NCBI RefSeq assembly: GCF_019665785.1
Contig: NZ_CP081149.1
Location: forward strand, 1,178,001 to 1,242,000
Source of the DNA: Deefgea piscis
GTDB taxonomy: Bacteria > Pseudomonadota > Gammaproteobacteria > Burkholderiales > Chitinibacteraceae
Reading direction: 5' to 3'
Length of the DNA: 64,000 bases
Position numbers and translations under genes: made by a program. Of the stretch, positions 18,601-26,664 are shown one piece after another (position 1 is the first letter of the stretch; every line of letters starts with the position of its first letter). The notes under the pieces were generated by a model that was given only the letters and a program-made list of their open reading frames with translations, searched no databases and was not told where the DNA came from.

Positions 18601-19050
18601 ATGAGTTTATTGATTGAATGGAATGAAACGTTATCGGTCGGGATTCAAGAGATTGATGAGCAGCATAAAGTGCTGGTGAATTTATTAAATGAATTACACG
18701 ATGCGATTCGCCAGCATCATGGCCGTGAGGCCTCGGTGGAGATTTTGCAGCGTTTGGCCGATTACACCCGTATCCACTTCACGGTAGAAGAAAGCTTGAT
18801 GCGAATTTTGGGTTATCCCGATTATGAAACGCACAAACAGCATCATGAAGAGTTGATTGGGCAAATGGTGGATTTGCAAGCCAGGCTCAATCAAGGAGAA
18901 GCGGTGTCTTTTGAGTTGCTGCATTTTTTACGCAATTGGTTGACGCGGCATATTATGGAAGCCGATCAACGCTATGTTGAGCACTTCTTATCGCGCGGCG
19001 TGCAAAAAACGTGGCAAAAGAAAGGCTGGTTAGAACGCTTTTGGTCTTGA
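18601..19050 (+). CDS. Bacteriohemerythrin
   Basis: Oxygen-binding di-iron four-helix protein, 149 residues. All seven metal ligands are present at the canonical spacing: H22 (DEQHK), H59 and E63 (HFTVEE), H78 and H82 (HKQHH), H117 and D122 (HIMEADQ). Roles described for the family are oxygen storage, delivery or sensing in microaerobic or motile bacteria. The start at 18601 has a strong GAGGGAG ribosome binding site; a longer open frame from 18472 lacks one and would add an unrelated stretch. It ends with a good terminator and is probably monocistronic. Confidence 0.93.
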   Translation: MSLLIEWNETLSVGIQEIDEQHKVLVNLLNELHDAIRQHHGREASVEILQRLADYTRIHFTVEESLMRILGYPDYETHKQHHEELIGQMVDLQARLNQGEAVSFELLHFLRNWLTRHIMEADQRYVEHFLSRGVQKTWQKKGWLERFWS

Positions 19051-19085
19051 TCGCCAATCGTATCTCGGTGGTGATGCCAAAAAAA

Positions 19086-19113
19086 AAACGCACAGCGGAC
19101 TGTGCGTTTTTTA
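19086..19113 (+). terminator. Intrinsic terminator after the hemerythrin gene
   Basis: AACGCACAG / CTGTGCGTT with loop CGGA, followed by a T-run, and preceded by an A-run, so it can serve the convergent gene at 19142 too. Confidence 0.9.
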
Positions 19114-19141
19114 TTGCTACTCGAAGGCTGCATTTACCGCA

Positions 19142-19360
19142 TCACACAGCTTGATCGTTATTGTCATTCACGATCTTTTTGGCGGGTTTGTGCGGCGAAA
19201 AATGCTCGGCATGGGTATACAGCTGCAAATTAAAATGCGCCTGATCATCGCGATAGTCAACGCGCGGTGCATCGGCGCTGTGATGAAACGTCCACCAGCA
19301 ATAAATTAAATACACTGCGCCCGCCAAGATTAACGCCCATGTGATCCAGATGCTGATCAT
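19142..19360 (-). CDS. Small single-pass membrane protein, unknown
   Basis: A 72-residue open frame. Residues 4-25 (IWITWALILAGAVYLIYCWW) form one membrane helix. The rest is a hydrophilic tail with many His, Asp and Lys (HHSADAPRVDYRDDQAHFN, then HKPAKKIVNDNNDQ). I do not recognise the family. It is convergent with the hemerythrin gene and shares its terminator, and it is preceded by 128 bases of non-coding DNA. The clear membrane-plus-tail design and the tidy boundaries favour a real gene. No good ribosome binding site is seen. Confidence 0.55.
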   Translation of the reverse strand: MISIWITWALILAGAVYLIYCWWTFHHSADAPRVDYRDDQAHFNLQLYTHAEHFSPHKPAKKIVNDNNDQAV

Positions 19361-19488
19361 TATCTATACTCCGCAGTCAACAATCAGTCAGCATAGTAAA
19401 AGATACGTCGAAAGCAAATACTTTGTTAGGCCAGCTTTACGGCGATTAAATCAGGTTACGGACTCAGCATCATATATGCGCGCCAGTT

Positions 19489-20382
19489 TTAAAGGCCGCT
19501 CGCTAAACCCGCAGCGGTATTAGGGTAGCGTAATTGCAGCTTGAGCTCATTTTTGGCGCGGGCATTGCCAATTTGCCGCGATTCATTCAAATAAGACAAT
19601 AGGGCGGGCGACAGCCGCGTTTGCGCTTCGACTCGGCTAATGCGTGGCGGACGCGCCAGCTGCATCGCATCGGCGACTTGATCAAAATAATCGCCCATTT
19701 TATGCGGCTCATCATCCACGATATTGTAAGTGCGTAGCGGCAAACCGCGAAACAGCGCCAAACATAGCGCATGCGCTAAATCATCGGCATGAATATGATT
19801 GCTATAACTGTCTTCTTCACGGTGGAGCACCGGTTCACCCCGCGCAATGCGCTCCAGCGGTAAACGATTGGCAGCATAAATACCAGGCGAGCGTAAAATG
19901 CTCAGTCGAACACCGTGCCGTCCTGCCCAATCACGCAATTGTTTTTCGGCATCGACTCGGCGCAATGCGCGCAGCGATTGCGTTTTAAGCGGGCTGCTTT
20001 CATTAATCCATTGCCCTGCATAATCGCCATAAACACCGCTGGTGCTGATGTAAACAGCTCGGCGTAAGCGCTGTGGTAAAATTTTATTTTGCTGGATATT
20101 GGCGTGGCTTAGAGCGGCAATTAAGGCTCGCGTTCGTTGATCGCCCACGCCGTCACCGGGTGGTGCGCTGTGAATCAAATACTCAGCAATGCCACTTAAG
20201 CGTGCTAAAGATTTTGGCCGATCTAAATCGGCAAGAATAGGGCGAACACCAAGGGTATTGAGCTGTAATGCAGATTCTTTAGAGCGTGCAGTTGCATACA
20301 CCGTAAAGTGCTGCTTAAGCCAAGGCAGGGCGCGGCGAACAACATCGCCACAACCAATAATCAATAAGCGTGGTTTTTTCAT
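19489..20382 (-). CDS. NAD(P)-dependent SDR/epimerase family oxidoreductase
   Basis: A 297-residue extended SDR related to the YeeZ-type proteins. The N-terminal dinucleotide motif is IIGCGDVVRRAL (residues 8-19), in which the third Gly of GxGxxG is Val. Further family marks are HSAPPGDG, the ISTSGVYGDYAG stretch with the active-site Tyr, LRSPGIYA and the C-terminal NIVDDEPHKMGDYFD. The substrate is unknown. It is divergent from the ferredoxin-reductase gene at 20466. Confidence 0.85.
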   Translation of the reverse strand: MKKPRLLIIGCGDVVRRALPWLKQHFTVYATARSKESALQLNTLGVRPILADLDRPKSLARLSGIAEYLIHSAPPGDGVGDQRTRALIAALSHANIQQNKILPQRLRRAVYISTSGVYGDYAGQWINESSPLKTQSLRALRRVDAEKQLRDWAGRHGVRLSILRSPGIYAANRLPLERIARGEPVLHREEDSYSNHIHADDLAHALCLALFRGLPLRTYNIVDDEPHKMGDYFDQVADAMQLARPPRISRVEAQTRLSPALLSYLNESRQIGNARAKNELKLQLRYPNTAAGLASGL

Positions 20383-20465
20383 AGATTTAGTAGCTCACAG
20401 CGTGGCGTAGTTAAGGGCAGGCATTGGTCAATGCTCGACACGCATTAACACAGTATGGAATGAAT

Positions 20466-21488
20466 ATGAGTCAACAACTTACCATCGAACCTTCGGGCCA
20501 GCAACTCTCTGTCTTTAAGGGAGAGACCTTGCTCGACGCCGCCATGCGAGAAGGTTTTAACATGCCGTATGGTTGTAAAAACGGATCGTGCGGCGCCTGC
20601 AAAGGCAAGGTGCTCAGCGGCGAAGTCGTCCATGGTGATCATTCTGAAACGGCGCTGAGCGCGGCCGAGCAAGAACAAGGTTATGCCTTATTTTGTTGCG
20701 CCACACCGGTCAGCGATCAAGTGAGTATCGAATGCCGCGAAGTCAGCGCCACTAAAGATATCCAAATTAAAACCTTGCCAACACGCATCGAGCGCATCGA
20801 AAAAGTATCGCCTGACGTCGCTATTTTGACTTTAAAACTGCCATCGACCGAAAAGCTGACCTATCTGGCTGGGCAGTATATTGATATCCACACCAAAACC
20901 GGCAAAAAGCGCAGTTTCTCAATTGCCAATCCACCGCATCACGAGGGCTTTTTGCAACTGCATATTCGCCACATCGACGGCGGCGAGTTTTCTGATTACG
21001 TGTGGAACACGATGAAAGAGCGCGAGATTTTCCGCTTTACCGGCCCACTCGGTAGCTTCTTTTTGCGTGAAGACAGCGATAAACCGATCTTGTTCCTAGC
21101 CACCGGCACCGGTTTTGCCCCCATCAAAGGCATGATCGAGCATGCGTTGGCCAATCATACCCAGCGTGAAATGGTGCTTTATTGGGGTTGCCGCACCTTG
21201 GCTGATCTCTATATGCCCGAATTGCCATCGCAGTGGCAGCAGCTCTATCCCAACTTTACTTTTATCCCGGTTTTATCTGACCCCAAGCCCGAAGATCAGT
21301 GGCAGGGCCGTACCGGATTCTTGCACGAAGTGGTTTTGTCCGACTTTGCCAACCTGGCTCACTACCAAGTTTACGCCTGCGGATCCCCCATGATGGTCGA
21401 AGCGGCTTATACCGGCTGCCTTTCACACCAACTACCTAGCGACGCGTTCTTCTCCGACGCCTTTTTTACCAGCAAGGATTTAAAATAA
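20466..21488 (+). CDS. 2Fe-2S/FAD/NAD reductase (CDP-6-deoxy-glucoseen reductase-like)
   Basis: A 340-residue soluble electron-transfer flavoprotein. Residues 1-90 are a plant-type ferredoxin domain with C37, C42, C45 (GCKNGSCGACKG) and C77. The FAD-binding barrel follows with RSFSIANPP. The NAD-binding part has ATGTGFAPIKGM and ends in YACGSPMMVEA. Betaproteobacteria carry this protein with the annotation CDP-6-deoxy-delta-3,4-glucoseen reductase, but no sugar genes are nearby. Its real partner oxygenase or reductase is therefore unknown. ATG at 20466 is preferred (GGA 6 bases upstream); frames open at 20424 (TTG) and 20460 (ATG). Confidence 0.87.
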   Translation: MSQQLTIEPSGQQLSVFKGETLLDAAMREGFNMPYGCKNGSCGACKGKVLSGEVVHGDHSETALSAAEQEQGYALFCCATPVSDQVSIECREVSATKDIQIKTLPTRIERIEKVSPDVAILTLKLPSTEKLTYLAGQYIDIHTKTGKKRSFSIANPPHHEGFLQLHIRHIDGGEFSDYVWNTMKEREIFRFTGPLGSFFLREDSDKPILFLATGTGFAPIKGMIEHALANHTQREMVLYWGCRTLADLYMPELPSQWQQLYPNFTFIPVLSDPKPEDQWQGRTGFLHEVVLSDFANLAHYQVYACGSPMMVEAAYTGCLSHQLPSDAFFSDAFFTSKDLK

Positions 21489-21574
21489 AAACGTTGTAAA
21501 ACCAGACGTTTATCGATTCTTTTGTAAGAAGTGCTTGCCTTAAATCAAGTCGTTCTATATGATGCAGTCCTGTT

Positions 21575-21650
21575 GCCGATGTAGCTCAGTTGGTAGAGCA
21601 CCTGACTTGTAATCAGGGGGTCGCGAGTTCGATTCCTGCCGTCGGCACCA
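21575..21650 (+). tRNA. tRNA-Thr (anticodon TGT)
   Basis: A 76-base cloverleaf with acceptor GCCGATG pairing near the 3' end, D-arm AGCTCAGTTGGTAGAGC, anticodon loop CTTGTAA with TGT at 21608-21610, T-arm GGTTCGA-like (GAGTTCGATTC) and an encoded CCA end. A terminator follows 8 bases later. Confidence 0.95.
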
Positions 21651-21658
21651 AAGAATAT

Positions 21659-21691
21659 AAGGGTTCCAGCCTTTTAGCTGGAACCCTTTTT
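21659..21691 (+). terminator. Terminator of the tRNA-Thr transcript
   Basis: The 12-bp perfect arms AAGGGTTCCAGC and GCTGGAACCCTT with a 6-base loop, followed by TTT. Confidence 0.9.
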
Positions 21692-21692
21692 C

Positions 21693-22157
21693 GTTGGCGC
21701 TCGAAAATCAATCTACCCACCCGCAGCAGTCCCAAGTCGCTGTGACGCCGATTACACGGGCGATCTTTCTTGTACGCTCAATATCGATGATTTAGCCCTC
21801 ATCGCGTCAATTAAAAAATCAATCAGTTTAAGTCTTAGCCGCAAATCATTGCTGCGCGCGATGCCGTGTTGGGCTTTGGCGCTTTTTGCGGAGACTCTGT
21901 GCTGTACAAGCTCGCATAAAATGGTTAGTCATCGCTGGCTAGGCCTTGATTTGCCGCGAAAAGCACGTCAGTCGCGGCGCAAAACCAAAGATCAATGGAC
22001 CCTAGGTCATTGCCAGATAATGCACCTTTATTTTGATAAACCGTCTTTTGTCTAAATGCGTCATTTCAAGGCTGCAAGCTGTTGATTTCGCTTTTCGTGA
22101 GGGTGGATTCAGAATCGAGTTATACTTACAGCGTAAAAATGTCAAAAATATAAGCCG
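21693..22157. other. Spacer with no recognised feature
   Basis: About 465 bases between the tRNA-Thr terminator and the NERD gene. A 68-codon open frame at 21849-22055 has no family resemblance, no ribosome binding site and unusual composition, so I do not call it. No repeat of the families seen elsewhere was found. Confidence 0.5.
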
Positions 22158-23192
22158 ATGATCCTTAAGTCTTCTGAGTCAAAACAAGCGCAATTTGATG
22201 AATTGAATCGATTGTTGTTAACGCCCAATTTGAGCGCCAAGCAGCATGAGCTGATCAGCAAAGAAATCCACGCCCTCAAGCAAGGTATGCTGGGTGAGCA
22301 AAATAGTGAATACGAAATCAATTTTTATTTACAAGATTCAAAAAACTGGGCAGTGATTCACGACCTGCGGATCGAGCACAATGGGCGTGTGGCACAGATT
22401 GACCATTTGTTGATCAACCGTTTGCTCGATGTATTTGTGATTGAAACCAAGAACTTTAGTGCTGACTTGCAAATCAACGAACAAGGCGAGTTCACCGCTT
22501 GGTATAACAAAAAGCCCATCGGTATTCCTAGCCCATTCGCACAAAATGAAAAGCATATAGAAGTACTCAAGGCGTTGAGTAAAACCCTGCCATTACCAAC
22601 ACGCCTTGGCGTTACGCTGATGCCCTCTTTTCACAGTGTGGTGATGGTCAGCAAGCAGCAACGGATTACGCGGCCCAAAAATTTCGATAGCAAAAACATC
22701 ATTAAAGCGGATCAGATTTTGGAATGGGTGACGAAAACGAATTCGGATGATGCGGGCTTTGGGCGTATTTTTGGCAGTTTAGCCAAGATGGTGAGTGGTG
22801 AAACGGTGATGGACATTGCCGAACTATTTACGCGGCATCATCGTCCGATAAAAATCGATTACAAAGCAAAGTTTGGCATTATTGGTATGAATGACCCCGC
22901 GGTTACGGCGCAACAGGTGGCGGCAAAACCGCAGGTGATTGCGCCGCTGGCGATTGTTCCCGTGGCAGACACGGAGCAAGAGGGCGCTAAGCTGACCAGC
23001 TCAAAACTCGCCGCCAAGTTAGGGCTTAAAAATACTCAAGCACTGATTGATCTATTGGTGGCCAAGGGCTTGGTCGAGATGGTGAATGACAAGCCAAAAC
23101 TGACTCAGCAAGGCAAAGCCATCGGCGGTGAGGCGAAGTTTAACCCTAAATTTGGGCCGTACTTTATTTGGCCCTCCAATATGCCGATCTAG
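22158..23192 (+). CDS. NERD domain protein (nuclease-related)
   Basis: A 344-residue cytoplasmic protein. Residues 45-160 are a NERD domain with the putative nuclease residues E47 (LGEQNSEY), D82 (AQIDHLLI) and E96-x-K98 (VIETKNF). A middle part with the HSVVMVSKQ strand follows. The C-terminal 80 residues (TSSKLAAKLGLKNTQALIDL and onward) look like a winged helix, ending in GPYFIWPSNM. NERD proteins resemble restriction-type nucleases and are often plasmid- or defence-associated, but their roles are poorly known. It stands alone with no partner helicase or kinase. Confidence 0.8.
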   Translation: MILKSSESKQAQFDELNRLLLTPNLSAKQHELISKEIHALKQGMLGEQNSEYEINFYLQDSKNWAVIHDLRIEHNGRVAQIDHLLINRLLDVFVIETKNFSADLQINEQGEFTAWYNKKPIGIPSPFAQNEKHIEVLKALSKTLPLPTRLGVTLMPSFHSVVMVSKQQRITRPKNFDSKNIIKADQILEWVTKTNSDDAGFGRIFGSLAKMVSGETVMDIAELFTRHHRPIKIDYKAKFGIIGMNDPAVTAQQVAAKPQVIAPLAIVPVADTEQEGAKLTSSKLAAKLGLKNTQALIDLLVAKGLVEMVNDKPKLTQQGKAIGGEAKFNPKFGPYFIWPSNMPI

Positions 23193-23817
23193 GGCTGTTG
23201 AGGTTTGCTTGGCTAACAACCGCGTTTGCGCGGATTTTGGCATGAGCCAAGGCACAAAGCGCGCAGCGTAGTCATTCTACGTCAGCGCTTGGTAACGCAG
23301 CATCAGGCTGACTTTTTTTAAAAAAGCCGCCGCCAAACCAAACTTCAAAAACCCCTAGCCATCGCCAATGCAGCACTGCCGTGTTGCCAAATAAAACCAC
23401 AGTGCAATGGCGCTTGGTTTTGAAGTAATTATTTGGGGTATTACTGTCTATGCCATTTTAATTAAAGCCTAGATGGCTATACCTATTTGTTATCTTCTTT
23501 TTTTGCTTGATCTTGCCGATTGATTATTTTTTTTTGCTTACAAAAATGTTGTAATCTCTGCCGGTGAAATGACGGCAGAGCTTCTTTTGATCCCCAGCAA
23601 AAAACACTGAATGTCAGTTTTTGGGCTTGGGCGCAGCGTTAATCGCACTCTTTTGTCGTGAAAATGCCAACCTGCGGTGTCACGCTGCTTTGTCTTGGGT
23701 CTACGTCCTATTTAAGACTGCGGATCGTAAGGCAGCGGATCGATCGCCTAATCTATTTTTCCCGCAGTTCGTGCCTTGCTTGCTGGCGTGTGGCTGCGCT
23801 TGATGCTCGGAAATTCA
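23193..23817. other. Long spacer between the NERD and chrA genes
   Basis: About 625 bases without a convincing gene. It holds several imperfect palindromes, for example GCGCAGCGTAGT paired with CTACGTCAGCGC at about 23259-23290, and a GGCTGACTTTTTTTAAAAAAGCC stretch near 23310 that might terminate the NERD transcript. It also holds a family C palindrome (23434-23486). The start region of chrA lies at its end. Confidence 0.5.
23434..23486. repeat. Family C palindrome
   Basis: An imperfect palindrome from GGGGTATTACTGTC to GATGGCTATACC, with an AT-rich middle. It matches the GGGTAT...ATACCC units found elsewhere in the window. Confidence 0.6.
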
Positions 23818-25194
23818 ATGAATCCAAATGAAATCCCCACCACCGTACCCACTGAACTGCCGCCACCTACGGTGAGCTTTTGGCAAGCGTTTTGGTTTTG
23901 GTTAAAACTGGGCTTAATTAGCTTTGGTGGGCCTGCTGGGCAAATTGCCATCATGCATCAAGAGCTGGTTGAGCGGCGGCGTTGGATTTCAGAAAAACGT
24001 TTTTTGCACGCGCTGAACTATTGCATGGTGTTGCCCGGCCCCGAGGCGCAGCAATTGGCAACGTATATTGGCTGGTTAATGCATACAACCCGTGGGGGTA
24101 TTGCCGCTGGGGTGTTGTTTGTATTGCCTTCGCTGGTGATACTCATTGTATTGGCGTGGGTTTATATTGCTTTTGGCGATGTACCGCTGGTGGCGGGATT
24201 GTTTTACGGGATTAAGCCGGCGGTGACGGCGATTGTGCTGCAAGCGGCGCATCGCATCGGCTCGCGCGCGCTTAAAAATAATCTGTTGTGGGGCATTGCG
24301 GGTGCGTCATTTGTGGCGATTTTTGCGCTGAATGTACCGTTTCCGTTGATTGTCTTGGTGGCGGCCGTGGTTGGCTATATCGGCGGCAAAATAGCGCCAG
24401 ACAAATTCAAAACCGCTGGTGGGCATGGCAAGGGCGCTCAGTCTTACGGCGCGGCATTGATTGACGACGATACGCCCACGCCAGCGCATGCGATTTTTAG
24501 CTGGGCCCGACTGCTTAAAATCATCGTGATCGGTGCGCTGCTGTGGCTGGTGCCGATGGGCTTATTGATGGCGTATTTTGGCTGGCAGCATACCTTCACG
24601 CAAATGGCGTGGTTCTTTACCAAAGCCGCGTTGCTCACATTTGGTGGCGCGTATGCGGTGCTGCCGTATGTGTATCAAGGCGCGGTGCTGGACTTCCAAT
24701 GGCTAACGCCAACACAAATGATTGATGGCTTGGCGCTGGGCGAAACCACACCGGGGCCGTTGATTATGGTGGTGGCTTTTGTTGGTTTTATCGGCGGCTA
24801 TACCAAGGCGCTGTTTGGGCCCGAATCGGTGTTTTTAGCCGGTGCGCTCGCCGCTTGTTTGGTGACATGGTTTACTTTTTTGCCGTCATTTTTGTTTATT
24901 TTTGCGGGTGCTCCGTTGATTGAAACCACCCACAATGATTTGAAATTTACCGCACCCTTAACGGCGATTACCGCCGCAGTGGTGGGGGTGATCGTGAATC
25001 TGGCGCTGTTTTTTGGCTATCACGTGTGGTGGCCAACGGGCTTTGCCAGCGGCATTTTGAGTTCAATCGATTGGCTTGCGGTATTGATTTCCATCGCGGC
25101 GGCCATCGCTTTATTTAAATACAAAAGCAATGTCATCCACGTGATTGCCGCCAGTGCGGTGCTGGGTTTAATCCTGAAAACGAGCTTGCAGTAA
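23818..25194 (+). CDS. chrA: Chromate transporter, two-domain (ChrA)
   Basis: Inner-membrane exporter of chromate. A 458-residue long-chain type protein made of two homologous halves. The first half contains KLGLISFGGPAGQIAIMH and YCMVLPGPEAQQLATYIG; the second contains KAALLTFGGAYAVLPYV and DGLALGETTPGPLIM. About 10-12 hydrophobic segments are visible. ATG at 23818 is used because it lies just before the hydrophilic N-terminal tail (MNPNEIPTT) and has GGAAA upstream; an open frame to 23776 adds an unlikely extension. No chrB regulator is adjacent. Confidence 0.92.
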   Translation: MNPNEIPTTVPTELPPPTVSFWQAFWFWLKLGLISFGGPAGQIAIMHQELVERRRWISEKRFLHALNYCMVLPGPEAQQLATYIGWLMHTTRGGIAAGVLFVLPSLVILIVLAWVYIAFGDVPLVAGLFYGIKPAVTAIVLQAAHRIGSRALKNNLLWGIAGASFVAIFALNVPFPLIVLVAAVVGYIGGKIAPDKFKTAGGHGKGAQSYGAALIDDDTPTPAHAIFSWARLLKIIVIGALLWLVPMGLLMAYFGWQHTFTQMAWFFTKAALLTFGGAYAVLPYVYQGAVLDFQWLTPTQMIDGLALGETTPGPLIMVVAFVGFIGGYTKALFGPESVFLAGALAACLVTWFTFLPSFLFIFAGAPLIETTHNDLKFTAPLTAITAAVVGVIVNLALFFGYHVWWPTGFASGILSSIDWLAVLISIAAAIALFKYKSNVIHVIAASAVLGLILKTSLQ

Positions 25195-25397
25195 ATTTGT
25201 TTAATTGCTGTGGTGCGTTATCGGCCAAGCAATGAGCTTGCCGCGCAGCAAAGCGCTGATTTATGGTTTTTCAAATGTTGTTAGTTTGTATTTAAGTATT
25301 TGTCATCAAATAGACATGTATGTTTCAGCTAAAACCATGCAAAATAGCAGGGTAAAGTGTTTATACGGTTTATATTCTTTTATTGATGGAGATTTTG

Positions 25398-26147
25398 ATG
25401 ACTAAATCCACAAATCCAGCGGTGGCGATTGTGAAAGACCCTAAAAACGCCGTAGAAAGCGCCGCACCAGTTGCAACACCAGCAGCAACAGTTCCTGCCG
25501 CAGCTGCGCCAAAAACCAGCGCCAGCACAGCGCGTAAAACGACAACGCGCCGCGCTCGAACCACGCCAGCTAAATCGAACACGGCGCCCACTAGCGCTGA
25601 ATCGAGCGCCGTTGCTCTCGCAGCGCCAAGCGCAGTCAAGGCCAACCCTGCTACTGCGACCAAAGCCGCTGCGCGTAAGCCCGCCGCAACGAAAACTGCC
25701 ACAGCTAAACCCGTCGCTAAACCCATCGCAGCTAAAGCTGACACCGCCAGCACGGTCGCCGATGTGCCAATGGCTAAAGTGACTAGCAAACGTAAAGCGG
25801 CGGTTTCTGTTGATGATCTGGAAACCTTGGCCACGCATTTACTCAGCGAGCAATCAAGCGCTGCGCCGCAAGCCAAAATGGGTAAAAAACTCGATAAAGC
25901 CAGCCAGTTACCAGCGAAAAAAGCGGGAAAAAAAGCCAAATTAATTCGCGATAGTTTTACCTTCCCCGAAGCCGACTACGCCTTGATTGCCGCATTAAAA
26001 CAGCGGGTGATCGGCGCCGGTCTTGAAGTGAAAAAAAGCGAATTGATTCGTGCTGGCTTAAATGCTTTAAGCGCCTTGGCCGATGAAGAGCTACATAAAA
26101 TGCTGCATCAGCTAGAAAAAATCAAAACCGGCCGCCCAGCAAAGTAA
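25398..26147 (+). CDS. Ala/Lys-rich protein with C-terminal ribbon-helix-helix-like domain
   Basis: A 249-residue basic protein. Residues 1-190 are low-complexity Ala, Lys, Thr and Pro with repeated motifs such as AAARKPAATKTATAKPVA, like histone H1-type tails of betaproteobacteria. Residues 190-249 are folded-looking: RDSFTFPEADYALIAALKQR, then EVKKSELIRAGLNAL and ALADEELHKML. This resembles a ribbon-helix-helix unit followed by helices. A DNA-binding, nucleoid-associated role is likely but not shown. ATG at 25398 has TGGAG upstream. It is followed by a cluster of dispersed repeats. Confidence 0.72.
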   Translation: MTKSTNPAVAIVKDPKNAVESAAPVATPAATVPAAAAPKTSASTARKTTTRRARTTPAKSNTAPTSAESSAVALAAPSAVKANPATATKAAARKPAATKTATAKPVAKPIAAKADTASTVADVPMAKVTSKRKAAVSVDDLETLATHLLSEQSSAAPQAKMGKKLDKASQLPAKKAGKKAKLIRDSFTFPEADYALIAALKQRVIGAGLEVKKSELIRAGLNALSALADEELHKMLHQLEKIKTGRPAK

Positions 26148-26156
26148 GCATTTTTT

Positions 26157-26220
26157 AGATTTGGTGCTGGTGTGTTGTGCTGTGCCGCAGGCACTTAAAA
26201 CCACCACCAGCAGCAAATCT
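26157..26220. repeat. Short family A-like element
   Basis: AGATTTGGTGCTGGTG (26157-26172) is inverted at 26205-26220 with one mismatch. The interior carries GTGCCGCAGGCACTTAAAAC, which also occurs near the right end of the 270-bp family A elements. It looks like an internally deleted relative of only 64 bp. Confidence 0.7.
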
Positions 26221-26236
26221 GAGTATCACTCTAAAT

Positions 26237-26293
26237 AATAGGGTATCTATTGTGAGCTATTGTTAGATAAGATCTCTATAGCTATACCCAATA
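26237..26293. repeat. Family C palindrome
   Basis: From AATAGGGTATC to GCTATACCCAAT, about 57 bp, AT-rich interior. It sits directly between two family A elements. Confidence 0.65.
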
Positions 26294-26298
26294 AAAAT

Positions 26299-26572
26299 GG
26301 CAATGTTCAGATTTGGTGTTGATGCCGTGCCGCGCTCGTCGGACTGGGGCTTAAACACCCGTCTAAGCGCACCGAGTGAGGAGTGAGACAAACAGCTATA
26401 TCGTTTGGATCACGACGATCGAGGGCATCGGGGACCGATGCGCGCTCGGGGCGCCTTTCTTTCCCCCTCTTTCTTTGGCGAGTCAAAGAAAGAGGGGGCC
26501 GCCACTGACTGCGACTGTAAACAGCCGTGCCGTAGGCACTTAAAACCATCAACACGTAATCTGAACATTACC
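26299..26572. repeat. Family A element, full length (274 bp)
   Basis: Terminal inverted repeats of about 26 bp: left GGCAATGTTCAGATTTGGTG (continuing TTGATG) and right CATCAACACGTAATCTGAAC (continuing ATTACC), three mismatches. The interior contains CGCACCGAGTGAGGAGTGAG, a long hairpin CCCCCTCTTTCTTTG...CAAAGAAAGAGGGGG (about 26463-26496) and GTGCCGTAGGCACTTAAAAC. No reading frame of note. Related copies are at 33239-33485 and 46712-46981. Confidence 0.8.
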
Positions 26573-26573
26573 T

Positions 26574-26605
26574 AAAAAAGCGGAACCGAGGTTCCGCTTT
26601 TTTTT
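26574..26605 (-). terminator. Bidirectional terminator at the end of the cus operon
   Basis: AAAGCGGAACC / GGTTCCGCTTT with a 2-base loop, A-run before and T-run after, so it works on both strands. It lies 60 bases past the cusA stop. Confidence 0.8.
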
Positions 26606-26664
26606 ATACTTGATCCGTCGTCTTGCCACCGAGTGCGGCGTTAAACGACGGCATCGCCACCGAA

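Noticed and set aside
21849..22055. 68-codon open frame between tRNA-Thr and the NERD gene
   Set aside because: No family resemblance, no ribosome binding site, and atypical residue use.
21575..23192. tRNA-Thr as attachment site of an integrated element
   Set aside because: No integrase gene and no repeated 3' tRNA end were found downstream.
25370..25939. Long hydrophobic open frames opposite the Ala/Lys-rich gene
   Set aside because: They are the antisense of a biased Ala/Lys coding sequence; the plus-strand frame has the ribosome binding site and a folded C-terminal domain.
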